A stretch of DNA of 64,000 bases from Paraspadella gotoi (taxonomy: Eukaryota; Chaetognatha), in contig CM119269.1 in assembly GCA_051294375.1 (NCBI GenBank), positions 6,247,919 through 6,311,918 of the forward strand. The letters are read 5' to 3'. How positions within the stretch are numbered: position 1 is the first letter of the stretch; each line of letters begins with the position of its first letter. The position numbers and the translations under genes are program-made. The notes beneath the pieces are model-generated. The model saw only the letters and a program-made list of their open reading frames with translations. It was not told the DNA's origin and did no database searches. Below, in pieces: positions 1 through 12,548 of this stretch.

Positions 1-92
1 GAGAGAGAGACAGAAGCCAGAGAGAGGGAGATACAGAGAGACAGAGAGAGATACAGAGAGAGAGAGAGACAGAGAGAGAGAAGAGAGAAGAG
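1..92. repeat. (GA)n microsatellite
   Basis: Interrupted GA repeat at the left edge of the window, running directly into duplicated unit A. The same GA-to-unit junction recurs after the gap at 1173-1190. Confidence 0.9.
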
Positions 93-958
93 CAAAAGTT
101 AGAATTCTTGAAAATCCAAGAAGATTTTTAGCTAACGCCGATTCAACATTCAATCACAACATTCTCAAGCCATGATTCCAATTGTCATCCGAAACTAGAC
201 ATTTTCCGCGCTGTCATTTAAAACGACACTGCTTATTTACTAATTGAGACTGCAATTCAATAGTTGACCCTTTGATTGACTTCGATTTGTCTTGGACAAA
301 GGGGGGGGGGTACCGGGGGTTAGGAGGAGGAGAAAGAGGGGGGGGGGAGTGGATCGGGAAGCGGCACAAATTGCGATCGCCGCTGGTCGCTTTTGCCCTT
401 TCGACTTTCCCCTCGCCCTTCGGACTTTCCATTCCTAATTAATTTGTTCTTTCATTCTGCTGCTCTTTTTTTTTTTCTTTCATTCTGATTGGTCGATTTC
501 GAGCCAATCAATTGCTGCGATATTTTTCTCTTTCTTCAATCAATCTTCTTTCTTCGATTTACTTAATCAATCTCAACTTAATCATCTCTTTCCTTCCTTC
601 ATCTCGCGGCCCCGCCTAGATTTCTCATCTAAGATTCTCCCGCCGCCGGCGAGTAACGTCTTTGATATTCAATTTTCAATTCCATCACATTCCCCAATAT
701 TTTTTTCCCCATATTCTTTCTTAATGTTTTTCCCTTTTCTTCTTTTTCTCCATTTTTTTTCCCCATTTTTCGCTCTCGTGTTTAACCTCGACCTCGATTT
801 TTCGCTTCCCTCGTTTTTTCTTCTCCATTCGTTCTTTCGACCTTCACCAGGCTCCTCGCGCTTACTTTTGTGATCTCTCTCACTCACAATCTTGAGTCTA
901 TGTTTCTTTCTTCTTTCTTTCTTTCTTTCTTTTTTTTTTTTTTTTTTATTTATTTATT

Positions 959-1048
<90 letters not shown>

Positions 1049-1147
1049 TGTTATTTATTTATTTATTTTTTATTTATTTATTTATTTATTATTTATTTAT
1101 CTTTTTAATTATTTATTTTTTTACTTTCTTTCTTTCTTTCTTTCTTT
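91..1147. repeat. Large duplication A, copy 1
   Basis: A unit of about 1.06 kb begins agcaaaagttagaattctt and ends in a TTTC/TTTA microsatellite cut off by an N gap. The same unit recurs at 1190-2287 in the same orientation, offset about 1.1 kb, differing mainly by 1-2 base indels, many in homopolymers. No convincing gene is visible: the long frames within it are low-complexity translations of poly-pyrimidine and TTTA tracts. It may be a tandem repeat or an assembly artefact of two alleles. Confidence 0.85.
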
Positions 1148-1172
1148 NNNNNNNNNNNNNNNNNNNNNNNNN
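1148..1172. other. Assembly gap (25 N)
   Basis: Run of 25 N between the two copies of duplication A; the fixed length suggests a placeholder rather than a measured distance. Confidence 0.99.
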
Positions 1173-1189
1173 GAGAGAGAGAGAGAGAG

Positions 1190-2029
1190 AGCAAAAGTTA
1201 GAATTCTTGAAAATCCAAGAAGATTTTTAGCTAACGCCGATTCAACATTCAATCACAACATTCTCAAGCCATGATTCCAATTGTCATCCCGAAAACTAGA
1301 CATTTTCCGCGCTGTCATTAAAACGACACTGCTTATTTACTAATTGAGACTGCAATTCAATAGTTGACCCTTTGATTGACTTCGATTTGCCTTGGACAAA
1401 GGGGGGGGGGGTACCGGGGGTTAGGAGGAGGAGAAAGAGGGGGGGGGGAGTGGATCGGGAAGCGGCACAAATTGCGATCGCCGCTGGTCGCTTTTGCCCT
1501 TTCGACTTTCCCTCGCCCTTCGGACTTCCATTCCTAATTAATTGTTCTTTCAATTTGCTGCTTTTTTTTTTTTCTTTCATTCTGATTGGTCGATTTCAGC
1601 CAATCAATTGCTGCGATATTTTTTCTCTTTCTTCAATATCAATCTTCTTTCTTCGATTTACTTAATCAATCTCAACTTAATCATCTCTTTCCTTCCTTCA
1701 TCTCGCGGCCCCGCCTAGATTTCTCATCTAAGATTCTCCCGCCGCGGCGAGTAACGTCTTTGATATTCAATTTTCAATTCCATCACATTCCCCAATATTT
1801 TTTTCCCCCATATTCTTTCTTAATGTTTTCCCTTTTCTTCTTTTTTCCTCCATTTTTTTTCCCCATTTTTCGCTCTCGTGTTTAACCTCGACCTCGATTT
1901 TTCGCTTCCCTCGTTTTTTTTCTTCTCCATTCGTTCTTTCGACCTTCACCAGGCTCCTCGCGCTTACATTTGTGATCTCTCTCACTCACAATCTATGAGT
2001 CTATGTTTCTTTCTTTCTTTCTTTCTTTC

Positions 2030-2064
<35 letters not shown>

Positions 2065-2091
2065 TTTTATTTATTTTATTTATTTATCTAT

Positions 2092-2126
<35 letters not shown>

Positions 2127-2130
2127 TTTT

Positions 2131-2173
<43 letters not shown>

Positions 2174-2252
2174 TTTTATTTATTTATTTATTTATTTTTA
2201 TTTATTTATTTTATTTATTTATTTATTTATTTAATTTATTTATTTTTTTATT

Positions 2253-2287
<35 letters not shown>
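1190..2287. repeat. Large duplication A, copy 2
   Basis: Second copy of the unit at 91-1147, including the G homopolymers near 1400 and 1440 and the terminal TTTC and TTTA arrays (about 2005-2287). It is followed by a (TC)n tract at about 2311-2388. No gene is recognised. Confidence 0.85.
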
Positions 2288-2309
2288 ATAGGTTCATTCT
2301 TCCTTACGG

Positions 2310-2378
<69 letters not shown>

Positions 2379-2388
2379 CTCTCTCTGC

Positions 2389-3400
2389 TCTCAATTCATA
2401 TTCGATAAAGAACAAGTTCTCTATCCTTTTTTCAAATTCGCACCATTTCCCAATCGCATTAGTTTTTCTTGCTTGAGAAGACGCAAGCTCGACGGCGAAT
2501 GGACTATTGTTATAGTAGAATCAAGTGATACATAGATATTGCAAGAAAATTGTTATCTATGCCATGCTCAATCATTTTTTACTAATATATCTTCCCAAGA
2601 CTGTTTTAACTCGAATTGCAGCACGACTTGAATGTATCATCGGTATCGATCGACATATACGGTCTGATAGACAGACTGACCTGCTCATTAACGTGCTGCT
2701 TTCCCCTTCCAACGGGCGATGCTCTCCCGGGCCAGACCCCTTGGCGAGGGAGTTCCGTCGTGGTCACTGTGGGTAAGGGTGGGCGTGGGATAAAGATTTG
2801 GCATTTAGGCAGGGATTTTGGACTTGGATGTAGATTTGGGATTTGGAAAGGGATTCGGAATTAGGATGGGGATTTACTGTTGGTATTTGGGATTTGAATA
2901 GAGATTGGTTAAGAATTGGGATAGTCTTCAGGTATAGTAACTATTCATATAAATTACTTTATGGAATAATCAAAAAGTAATAGGAAAAGTCTTTCAGTGA
3001 AGTCAGAGGCCTGGGTCTAATCTAATTTTTAACATTTTTTTTTAAACTGAAAATAGCTTATCTTTTAAGAATACTCAATATTCTATATAAACATACTTTT
3101 TTTTTTGTATTTTTATCGGATACAAAAACTGGCGTTTACATTTCTTCCTGTTCTCTCAACATATTCTTATCACTTTAAAATGAACTTAACCAGCTTTCTT
3201 GATATCAAAATTTTGCTATTTTTTACAATTTTTTTGCATTCAATTTCTTCTATAAAACGATAGAACGGGAAAATTTAGCGACCGAATTTTCAATTTTCTT
3301 TGTCTTGGGCGCATCAGTATTATACCTCAATATACCAAAAAATTAAGGGGACACCAAGAGGTATATATCATATTTTTCGTCTCATTTATCGTCTCCGTAA
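2389..3400. other. Intergenic, nothing recognised
   Basis: About 1 kb between duplications A and B. It has a short GC-richer patch at 2690-2790 and otherwise AT-rich sequence. Short open frames here lack splice signals or recognisable motifs. I see no gene. Confidence 0.5.
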
Positions 3401-3806
3401 TGGGCACACACTCCGCGGCCTATACGACCTTTTAATCTTCGTACAAAGGTTATATGTAAAATTAGAAGAACTCAATAATTTAAGTCACAGTACTGAAGAC
3501 AGCTTTTGAAAAATTATAGTTCCACAACTACATACAAACGAAAAAACGAAAATAGTTACGGTTTGCAATAGAGAAAAAACAAAACCATAAACAACAAAAT
3601 AACGTCAATTCGCTCAATAAAATGTTCGGAATAAGAAACGATCCAACTTGAAGAAAACCCGTAGAACTTGCAATTGCAAAGCATTCTTGTCTTCTCTTCC
3701 CCGACTACTATGTTCTCCTTCTATCGCTCTCTTATCGTATTTTGTTAATTCTCTTTCCAAAGATATATTTTTTCTACACACTGCCCTTAATCAGGCCTTA
3801 ATCATC

Positions 3807-3871
<65 letters not shown>

Positions 3872-4177
3872 TCTTCAACCCTTCGTCATCTCACACACAT
3901 CCCCCAAAACCATACCACCCCCCGCTCACCCCTAATCGTCTCCTCACTCTGATGTCTACAATAGAGTCGCCGACTCCGCCCGCCTCCACCTCCGCCGCCG
4001 CGTCACGAAGATCTCGATCCCGCACTGGCTGGAGGTCGACAGACCGACCGGTCCCGTCGAGCCGGCAGCCCGATCGGCTTGGTCCCGGCTGGCTAAAGTC
4101 GGGCACGAATGTTGACGCTTGAATTTGTTGGGGTTGGGGAACGGCATCCGGCCGGGCTTCTGTACCTGGGAGGGAGA

Positions 4178-4250
<73 letters not shown>

Positions 4251-4477
4251 ATAAAACGTAATACATGAGCAAGAATCGAAATAAACTTTTCTCCCTTCGT
4301 CGCTTTAATGCGGAATGAAGGTGAGTAAGTCGATTTGCATAACGGCGAGACTTTCTCTACTCTCTCTCTCGGACTAAGTTCCGATCAAGGTCGAATAGCG
4401 AGTCATAAAAACGCGTTAAAAACGTTCGTAACCTGGAAACGGGGAGAGGAGAGGGTGAGAAAGAGAGAGAGGGGGGG

Positions 4478-4560
<83 letters not shown>

Positions 4561-4637
4561 AGTTGATTTGTCTCGTTCATTGCGCGAGTTTCGTCACCAT
4601 TGCGCGCGATGTGTATACTATAAGGGCGGAATGACCG
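3401..4637. repeat. Large duplication B, copy 1
   Basis: About 1.24 kb starting tgggcacacactccgcggcc and ending near ggcggaatgaccg; it recurs at 7170-8460 in the same orientation. It includes an (ATC)n array (about 3808-3870), a GC-rich segment (3955-4165) and two (GA)n arrays (about 4178-4250 and 4477-4562). The GC-rich segment reads as protein-like on the plus strand (words such as ISIPHWLEVDRPTGPVE) but with frame breaks relative to copy 2, so it may be a decayed exon or contain sequencing indels. Confidence 0.85.
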
Positions 4638-4679
4638 GAGAAAGAAGAAAGAAATTGAGGGAGGACGGAAGAGAGCGAG

Positions 4680-5055
4680 GAAAGAAAGGAAAATAAGAAG
4701 AAGGAAGGAAGGAAGGAAGGAAGGAAAAGGAAGGAAGGAAGAATGAAGGAAGAAAGAAGAAGAAAGGAAGGAACAGGAAAGAATGGATGGATGGATGGAT
4801 GGATGGATGGAGATGGTATGGATGGATGGATGGATGGATGATGGATGGATGGATAGAAAGAAGGAAATGATTAAATGACCTGACTGAACGAAATTAAAAG
4901 TGAATGAAGAATGAATGAATGAATGAAAGATGAATGAATGAATGATGAATGAATGAAAGAATGAATGAATGAATGAATGAATGAATGATGAATGAATGAA
5001 TGAATGAATGAATGGATAATGAATAAATAAATAACTGAATGAATGAATGATGGTT
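4680..5055. repeat. Block of 4-bp microsatellites
   Basis: Consecutive tetranucleotide arrays: GGAA/AAGG (about 4690-4780), GGAT (about 4783-4855) and GAAT (about 4900-5050). The long minus-strand open frame across it encodes only repetitive Ser/His/Ile/Leu-rich sequence and is not a gene. Confidence 0.9.
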
Positions 5056-5095
5056 AAATAATATATTGATAGATGACCGAAAAAAAAGACTCTAC

Positions 5096-5393
5096 CTGCA
5101 GGAACTCCCCTAATCGTGGCGGAGGCTTCCATCGAACTCTTCTCCGGATCATCTTGGCGGTGGAGGCGGAGACGTCCGTCGCTTCGGCGGTCCGCCTCCA
5201 CCCGGCGCCACGATGACTTCGGCATGCGTCGACGAGATAGTCCGGGTCGATCATCGGGATCGCCGCCGGGACCGCAACGCCGTCCCACCAGTCCGCCCAT
5301 GCCGAAGCTGATCCAAGGCGTCGTCGCCTCGAGAGGATCGTCGAGAAAAGTCGCACGGGGAACTGCGACGCGACCAGAGGTCCGGCGGAGGAT
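5096..5393 (-). CDS. Possible internal coding exon, unknown protein
   Basis: A GC-rich island of about 298 bp in repetitive surroundings is bounded on the minus strand by a good acceptor (CTTCAG) and a good donor (CTGCAG|GTAGAG). Two minus-strand frames are open throughout; the likelier one contains WADWWDGVAVPAA and PDYLVDACR. No family is recognised and no neighbouring exons could be linked, so product, phase and even strand are uncertain (a plus-strand frame is also open). It could be an orphan exon of a gene broken by the surrounding repeats or gap. Confidence 0.3.
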
Positions 5394-5569
5394 CTGAAGG
5401 CGGAAGGGGAATGGTCAATTGGGAATTAATCTTACAACATTAATAGGAAGCCATTTACTTACAGTCGCCGGACGTAAGATAATTTGGGTTAGCCATTAGG
5501 TATTAAGTTATGTGATTTGGTTAGTAAGGCGTTTTAAATTTAACTTTAATTAAAATTCTAAAAAGTGAG

Positions 5570-6088
5570 GAACGAACAACATTATCTTAATGAACATTTA
5601 TGTAATAAAAAAATTTGTAATAAATTTTACAATTTACGCAGTAGGCCATATTTATACTATACTAAACCAATAAATGTTAAAATTTCAAAACAGTTTTTTT
5701 CTAAGTATTTTTTTGGCAGATTTGGTTAGTCATAAAATTGATAAAAAGAAATATAACTCTTTTAAAAAATTCCTTCATTAGGTGGGTCAAAAATTAGAAA
5801 AAGCTATATTTTAAGCTGAAAATTAACTTTTATAATATTAATATAGTTTTTTTAATTTTTAACCTACTTAATGAAAGAATTTTTAAAATGATTTATATTT
5901 TCTTTATCAACTTTGGACGAGGAATTCAAATCTGCAATCAAATTAAGAAAAGCTTTATTTTTGAAATTTTCGATTTATAAAGGATAGTACTATATATATA
6001 AATATAGCCTACTGCGCGAAAATTAAAAAACATAAAATTAATTTTTTTACAAATTAATGTTCACTGATGGTATGTTGTTCATAATTGN
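5570..6088. repeat. Fold-back (inverted-repeat) element
   Basis: The left end gaacgaacaacattatc and the right end gatggtatgttgttca are inverted copies, and so are the inner arms gcagtaggccatatttat (about 5638) and atatagcctactgcgc (about 6000). The middle is AT-rich and non-coding. The right end abuts an N gap. Related ends occur near 24418 and 25960-25990, so this is a family, probably a non-autonomous DNA element. Confidence 0.65.
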
Positions 6089-6112
6089 NNNNNNNNNNNN
6101 NNNNNNNNNNNN
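6088..6112. other. Assembly gap (25 N)
   Basis: Second run of exactly 25 N, at the right end of a fold-back element whose hairpin may have stopped assembly. Confidence 0.99.
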
Positions 6113-6603
6113 TCTACATTCTAAAAGTTTCGTTAAATACAGTGAAATTGATAGCGGATAAGGACATAACAATTGCCAATAGCAAATGCGTGCGTATTTA
6201 AAAACGCACTAGACATTTTTTAAAAACATCCACGACGCCTTTTATTTGCTTAAAATATTTTTTTTTTCTTCATTGTATATAAAAGTAAAAAAAAAACCAA
6301 AAAAACTTTTGCCACTTAATTTTATAATCTTCAAATCGTTCAGACAGGGCAGGACGACGTTAAGTTTGTCTCGATTTATCTATAGTATGTAGTAACGAAA
6401 GGAAAATGGCGACGTTGAAAGACGAAATCGGAAGCGTGTTAGAGAAAAGCAAAGTTGCACTGTGAGTCTTGCGGAAAGAACGAAGTCTGATGAAAGGAGA
6501 AAGCGAAACTCGAATCATAAAAGAGGGCGGGAACGGTTGCCGACTGATTACTGACCAGGGAATTGTGCGGGAGGAGCAGAGAGAGAGAGAGAAGAGAGAT
6601 GAG

Positions 6604-6653
<50 letters not shown>

Positions 6654-7104
6654 ACGAGGCAAGAGGAGAGAGAGAGGAGTTGGAGAGATTGAATGTAGAG
6701 ATTCGGGAAACTTTAAGGGGACCCTTGGGAGTCAGAGGCGGGGGCGGGAAAATGAGGATGAGAAAAGTTTATGTTAATTTAGGATTTTTTTCCCCTCATA
6801 CATGAACGACTTTTGGCGACTCGCGACTTCATGGAAAGCAAAAGTTGAGAGGTCATAGATCGAAGTTATTAGGGAGTTGATTGATAGAGGAGGGAAAAGA
6901 GGGAGATAGACTAACGAGACAGAGAGAACGTCAAATATTAAAGATAAGGAGAGAGAACAAAAAAATAAAAGAGTAAGAGGGAAAAAGGAAAAAAAGGAGA
7001 GTTAGGTCAAAGATCGAGAATATTAGGAGACTCGAAACAAGGAAGCCCAGTGATGTTTAGCGGAGAATGGGGGGAGGGGAAAAGGGGAGGGAGGGAAGAG
7101 GGAA

Positions 7105-7146
<42 letters not shown>

Positions 7147-7169
7147 TGAATGAATATGCGGATCGGTCA
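6113..7169. other. Intergenic; GA microsatellites
   Basis: AT-rich sequence to about 6350, then purine-rich sequence with (GA)n arrays at about 6573-6650 and 7108-7146. Open frames here are low-complexity Arg/Glu or Ser/Leu translations. No gene is seen. Confidence 0.6.
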
Positions 7170-7605
7170 TGGGCACACACTCCGCGCGCCTATACGACCT
7201 TTTAATCTTCGTACAAAGGTTAATGTAAAATTAAAGAACTCAATAATTTAAGTCACAGTACTGAAGACAGCTTTTGAAAAATTATAGTTCCACAACTCAA
7301 AAACGAAAAACGAAAAATAGTTTACGGTTTGCAATAGAGAAAAAAAAACAAAAACAAAAAACAAAAAATAAAGTCAATTCGCTCAATAAAATGTTCGGAA
7401 TAAGAAACGATCCAACTTGAAGAAAACCCGTAGAAACTTGCAATTGCAAAGCATTCTTGTCTTCTCTTCCCCGACTACTATGTTCTCCTCTCTATCGCTC
7501 TCTTTATCGTATTGATTGTTAATTCTCTTTCCAAAGAATATTTTTTTCTACACACTGCCCTTAATCAGGCCTTAATCATCAACATCATCATCATCATCAT
7601 CATCA

Positions 7606-7653
<48 letters not shown>

Positions 7654-7985
7654 TTTCAACCCTTCGTCATCTCACCACCCAATCCCCCAAAACCATACCA
7701 CCCCCCCCGCTCACCCCTAATCGTCTCCTCCATCTCGATGTCTACAATAGAGTCGCCGACTCCGCCCGCCTCCACCTCCGCCGGCCGCGCGTCACGAAGA
7801 TCTCGATCCCGCACTGGCTGGAGGTCGACAGACCGACCGGTCCCGTCGAGACCGGCAGCCCGATCGGCTTGGTGCCCGGCTGGCTAAAGTCGGGCACGAA
7901 TCGTGACGCTTGAATTTGTTGGGGTTGGGGAACGGCATCCGGCCGGGCTTCTTGACCTGGGAGGGAGGGGAAAGAGAGGAGAGAG

Positions 7986-8023
<38 letters not shown>

Positions 8024-8286
8024 AAGGAGAGAGAGGAGAGAGAGAGAGAGAGCATAAAAACGTAATACATGAGCAAGAATCGAAATAAACTTTTCTCCCT
8101 TCGTCCGCTTTAATCCGGAATGAAGGTGAGTAAAGTCGATTTGCATAACGGCGAGACTTTTTCTCTATCTCTCTCTCCGACTAAGTTCCGACTCAAGGTC
8201 GAATAGCGAGTCATAAAAACGCGTTAAAAACGTTCGTAACCTTGGAAACGGGGAGAGGAGAGGGTGAGAAAGAGAGAGAGGGGGGC

Positions 8287-8343
<57 letters not shown>

Positions 8344-8460
8344 AGAGAGAGAGGAGAGAAGAGAGAACAGAGAGACAGAGAGAGAGAGTTGATTTGTCTC
8401 GTTCATTGCGCGATGTTTCGTCCCATTGCGCGCGATGTGTTATAGGGCGGAATGACCGAC
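7170..8460. repeat. Large duplication B, copy 2
   Basis: Second copy of the 3401-4637 unit, offset about 3.8 kb. It contains the CAT array (about 7580-7652), the GC-rich protein-like segment (7737-7913) and GA arrays (about 7970-8055 and 8270-8390). In this copy the GC-rich segment reads uninterrupted on the plus strand from NRVADSARLHL to GWLKSGTNRDA before a stop, unlike copy 1, so one copy has indels. Confidence 0.85.
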
Positions 8461-8882
8461 AGGGATCAAAAAGGTAATTTGCACGACGGAGAGGACGGGA
8501 ATGTGAGTGCAGCGCTGTTATGCGGGAAAGGTGCATTTGTGCGCGCAGAAGGAAAGTAGAGGAAAGGGTGATAAATACCATATTATTATATTTTAATCAA
8601 GATAACAAGAATAGATAAGATACGAACAACTAGAGGTACAAAGATATTAAGTAAAAGAAACAAGAACAAAAAAAAAAGACATGTAGAGATAGAATAGTAA
8701 ACTGGAAAGAAGTATACCACATAAAAGAAACGGTTATCTCTCTTCTCTACTTTTAGAATTTTTGTATGTAACTTTCACTACGCCTTATCAATGGTTAGGG
8801 ATTAGGGTTTAAGGGTAGGAAATATGGTTGAAGATTAGGGATTAAAATAGTAGCCGAATCTTCGGGCTCCCTCGAATCCGAT
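8461..8882. other. Intergenic, nothing recognised
   Basis: About 420 bp of AT-rich sequence with a short degenerate TTAGGG-like patch near 8790-8850 (gggattagggtttaagggt). This lies just downstream of the minus-strand membrane-protein gene and probably includes its 3' end. Confidence 0.5.
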
Positions 8883-10467
8883 TTAAGACGCAAACCTCCT
8901 GGAGATGTCGTCGTAGAGATCAAAGTCGTTGGCGACGGCGGTGAGGCGGCGTTTGGACGAGCTGCTCCAGTCGCCGCCTTCAGCCTTGAAGGTCTTCAGT
9001 TTCTCGACGACGGAGGCGAAGTCGACCGGCTCTACTTCGGTCGATGTGTTTCGGTTCTCCCGGTTGTCTCTGGAAAACAGGGGGGGCGGGAAGGGGTGAG
9101 AGATGATGCGGAGTTTTATCAGTCTCCCTTGGTGGTCTTGAGGCATTAAGCATTTGCGGGAGGTAAATTATTATATTTAAACATATGTAAATTTATGTAT
9201 GGCCACAGAATATTTCTTCATCTTCGTTTATTTTCGGTATTTCTATCGACACTCAGTTCAAGAGTCCATTGAAATGTTTTTAGTTTTATAACAACTGTTT
9301 AATATCTTTTATTATATGATAATCCTTTCTTTTCGTTGTAAATGATTTAGAGAAAAAACAAAGTTTTATTAGTTTCAACGAATTTGTTTTTATTGGAAAA
9401 CAGACATGTTTCGGCTTTGGTTTTCAAGCCGAAACATGTCTGTTTTCCAATAAAAACAAATTCGTTGAAACTAATAAAACTTTGTTTTTTCTCTAAATAT
9501 CTTTTATATAATTATATAATTAACGCGGAGCTCACTTGTTTCTCGCGTCCGCTTCTTCGACATGAAACGCTGTCTCAAGTTGGACCAGTGGTCGACCTCC
9601 TCTTGGATCGTGTTGATGTCCGCGCAAGTCATCGATCGGTGCCGCTGAGAATATGATTTAAATTCAATTTACATCTGTAAAAAATTATTAATTTTAATAC
9701 GGGTTAGAAATGTTGCCAATGGCCATGGTTAAAATTAAATTAATAAAGTGTTGAAATATCGGGATTAGGAGTACACACAGTTAGTAATTAGCGAAAGTTA
9801 TTTTTGTATCATTAACTCAGGAACAGAAACGGGTATATTGTGGCGAATCCTAAATCCTAAATCTTTAGGCGTCACTCGCGAATATATAATTTCATATTCT
9901 TTTCACTTTTTCGATAAAGTTTTAAAAGATCAATAATTATAATACCTTTCCTTCGATGCCGGGAAAATCTTTTGCCTTTGAAAGTCGCAATTTTAAAAAA
10001 AAAATAAATCAAGATATGATTTCTTTAAAATTTCGGCGTCGCAAAATAGTCAAAGCAGATTGTCGTAGTGTTGTTGTTGTTGTTGTTGTGGGAACACGTC
10101 TCTCGATTATTATTTTTTGTTTGCTAGAAATGCTAGAATTGTTTACGTCGTTACAAATATTCGCTAACCTCTTTAATTGGAGAATTCTGAATCGAGACGT
10201 GGTGGGACCATCCGTATCTGACAAAAAAAATGGGTTCGTATACCCCAAAAATATTATTATCTTACCAGCTTTTCTACGCAAGCTTTTTTTTTTTAAAGGA
10301 GCTCACCTTTCTTTCAAACTCCGCTTTTCACGCATTCTCTTCTCGTTCTCGGCCGAGTCACCGATTTTCAATAATTGTTCGAAGACAGTTTCGTCCTGCA
10401 ATAACAAAGGGAGATAGAATTCATTTGTTTTCTTTTATTCTTTCTTTCTTTCTTTTTTTTTCTTTTT

Positions 10468-10551
<84 letters not shown>

Positions 10552-12504
10552 TTTTCCTCCCTTTCCTTCCCGCAACTCAGTCTTTTTTGCTTTCCACGGC
10601 TCGCGTTATCCTCGTTCTTCTTCCCTTCCCCAGTCGTTACTCCATTTCCTTCCCGTTATCAGTCGAAAACGCGATATTTTATGTTCCTTCGTCGAGCCAC
10701 GCCTACTTCCTGCCCATTACGCATAATTATGCTCGGGCGGGGCCGCGAGTCGAACTGCTTTTTTTTTCGTACTTTCGCGTCTTTTTACTTTTCCTACTCA
10801 GTACCCATCCGCTTTGGCCCAGCTCCACCGCCGACTAATGGCCGATCAATGGCCCAATTTGACTTGATTGAAAGCTTTTATATCGAAGAAGAATGTCCAC
10901 GTCTTCTTCTCTCATTAATGCCCCCACCGAATGTACATCCAAGGCACTTTCTCTATTTCAAAGAGATTACATGTACTCTGAAGAACAAAAAGAAAAGTCG
11001 AGAAGGAAAATATCTCATTTGCTTCACGGTCACTAATGGTACCGAGGTATCATTCAATAAGAGTGAATTCATATTTCTGGTCGTAAATATATACAAACTG
11101 AGTCTTTAATGTACGTAGCGTTGTCCTTTAAAACCAAATTAATTCCACTTGGAATCCACTTGGAAAGATACAAAAATTAAGAGAACTGTGCTATACAAGG
11201 TGACACACGACAGCCCGCCGCTAAAAAAAAATCGTCATTTGAACACGTGCAAAGATTTTTTTAATCTGAAAGTTTTTTTTGTAGTAAAGACCTAAATCAT
11301 TTATATATCTAAATTTGATATGATGTTATGATTGACTTGGCAATGAAGGAGAAAGTTGCCTTAAAAATCGTCTTTCATTTTAAAACTCAAATATTTTTTT
11401 CAATCTTTTTGTCTAACTTTCTGAACATTTTTATAAATACTTTTATATAAAAAGGTATCAATATTGATATCTTTCTGAAAGCTCTTAAAAATATAAAGAG
11501 AATGCATAATTAAAAAATACTGTAATATAAAAATTAGTCAATCTAGCTTTAATCAATAAAGGTAAGCAAAATTAAGATAACCATTTCCAAGAGCTTTCAG
11601 AAGATATTAACAATGATACCTTTTTATCTAAAATTTTTTTAAAAAATATTCAAAAAATGAGACAAAAAGATTGAAAAAAATATTTGAGTTTTAAAATGAA
11701 AAACGATTTTTAAGGCAGCTTTTCTCCGCTCATTGCCAAATCAAATCAAAACCAATCAATATGAAATTTGGATATATAAATGATTTAGGTTTTTACTACA
11801 TAAAAAATCTTTCAGATTAAAAAAATCTTCACACGTTTGCAAATGACGATTTTTTTTAGCTGCGGGCTGTCGTGTGTCACCTTGTAAATGTTAAGATTTA
11901 AAAAAAAAATTAAAACAAATTTGTAAGATTAAAAAAAGAAGTTCTGTCACTGCAATAAGTAAATTGGACGGAGAAAAGAGGGCTCTCGATGTAGCACCGA
12001 ACATATTTGGTGGTGGTTTGTATTTCTATTTCTGTACGTTATTTTCCATTTTTCCCTCCCTCTCTCATCCACCAAACGACCTCAGCCACCACCTCCCCCC
12101 ATTCTCCCTCACCACTTCGGCCCGGTGCTTCTGCTCCCGCTCGGCGGAGATGTTGAGGCCGATCATGATGACGATCCCGAGTCCGTAGAAGAAGATGGTG
12201 CAAGAGATGTAGATGGCGGCGTTGAAGTCGTCGTCCACGAAGTCGTTGCAGGATTTAGAGTTGGACCAGTAGGTGATCGGCGTCGGCGGCGGCGTCGGCG
12301 GCGACGGGATGATGCGGAAGGTCTGGCCGCCGCAGCATCTGGGAGGAGGAGGAGGAGGAAGAAGAAAATTGTAAATTGAAAATTGTAAATCTTCGAACAT
12401 GTGATTTTCTCTCTCTCTTCGTCTCTCTGCTCTCACTTACTTGAGTAAATCTTCGAACAAGTGGTGTTTTCCTCTCTCTCTCTCCCAATGTCTCTCATCA
12501 ATCG

Positions 12505-12548
<44 letters not shown>

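Noticed and set aside
870-1274. Long plus-strand open frames rich in Leu/Phe/Tyr/Ile
   Set aside because: They are translations of TTTA and TTTC microsatellites and even run through the N gap.
4416-5300. 294-codon minus-strand open frame
   Set aside because: All but its first part (which overlaps the possible exon at 5096-5393) is tetranucleotide-repeat translation; the donor at 5095 ends the plausible part.
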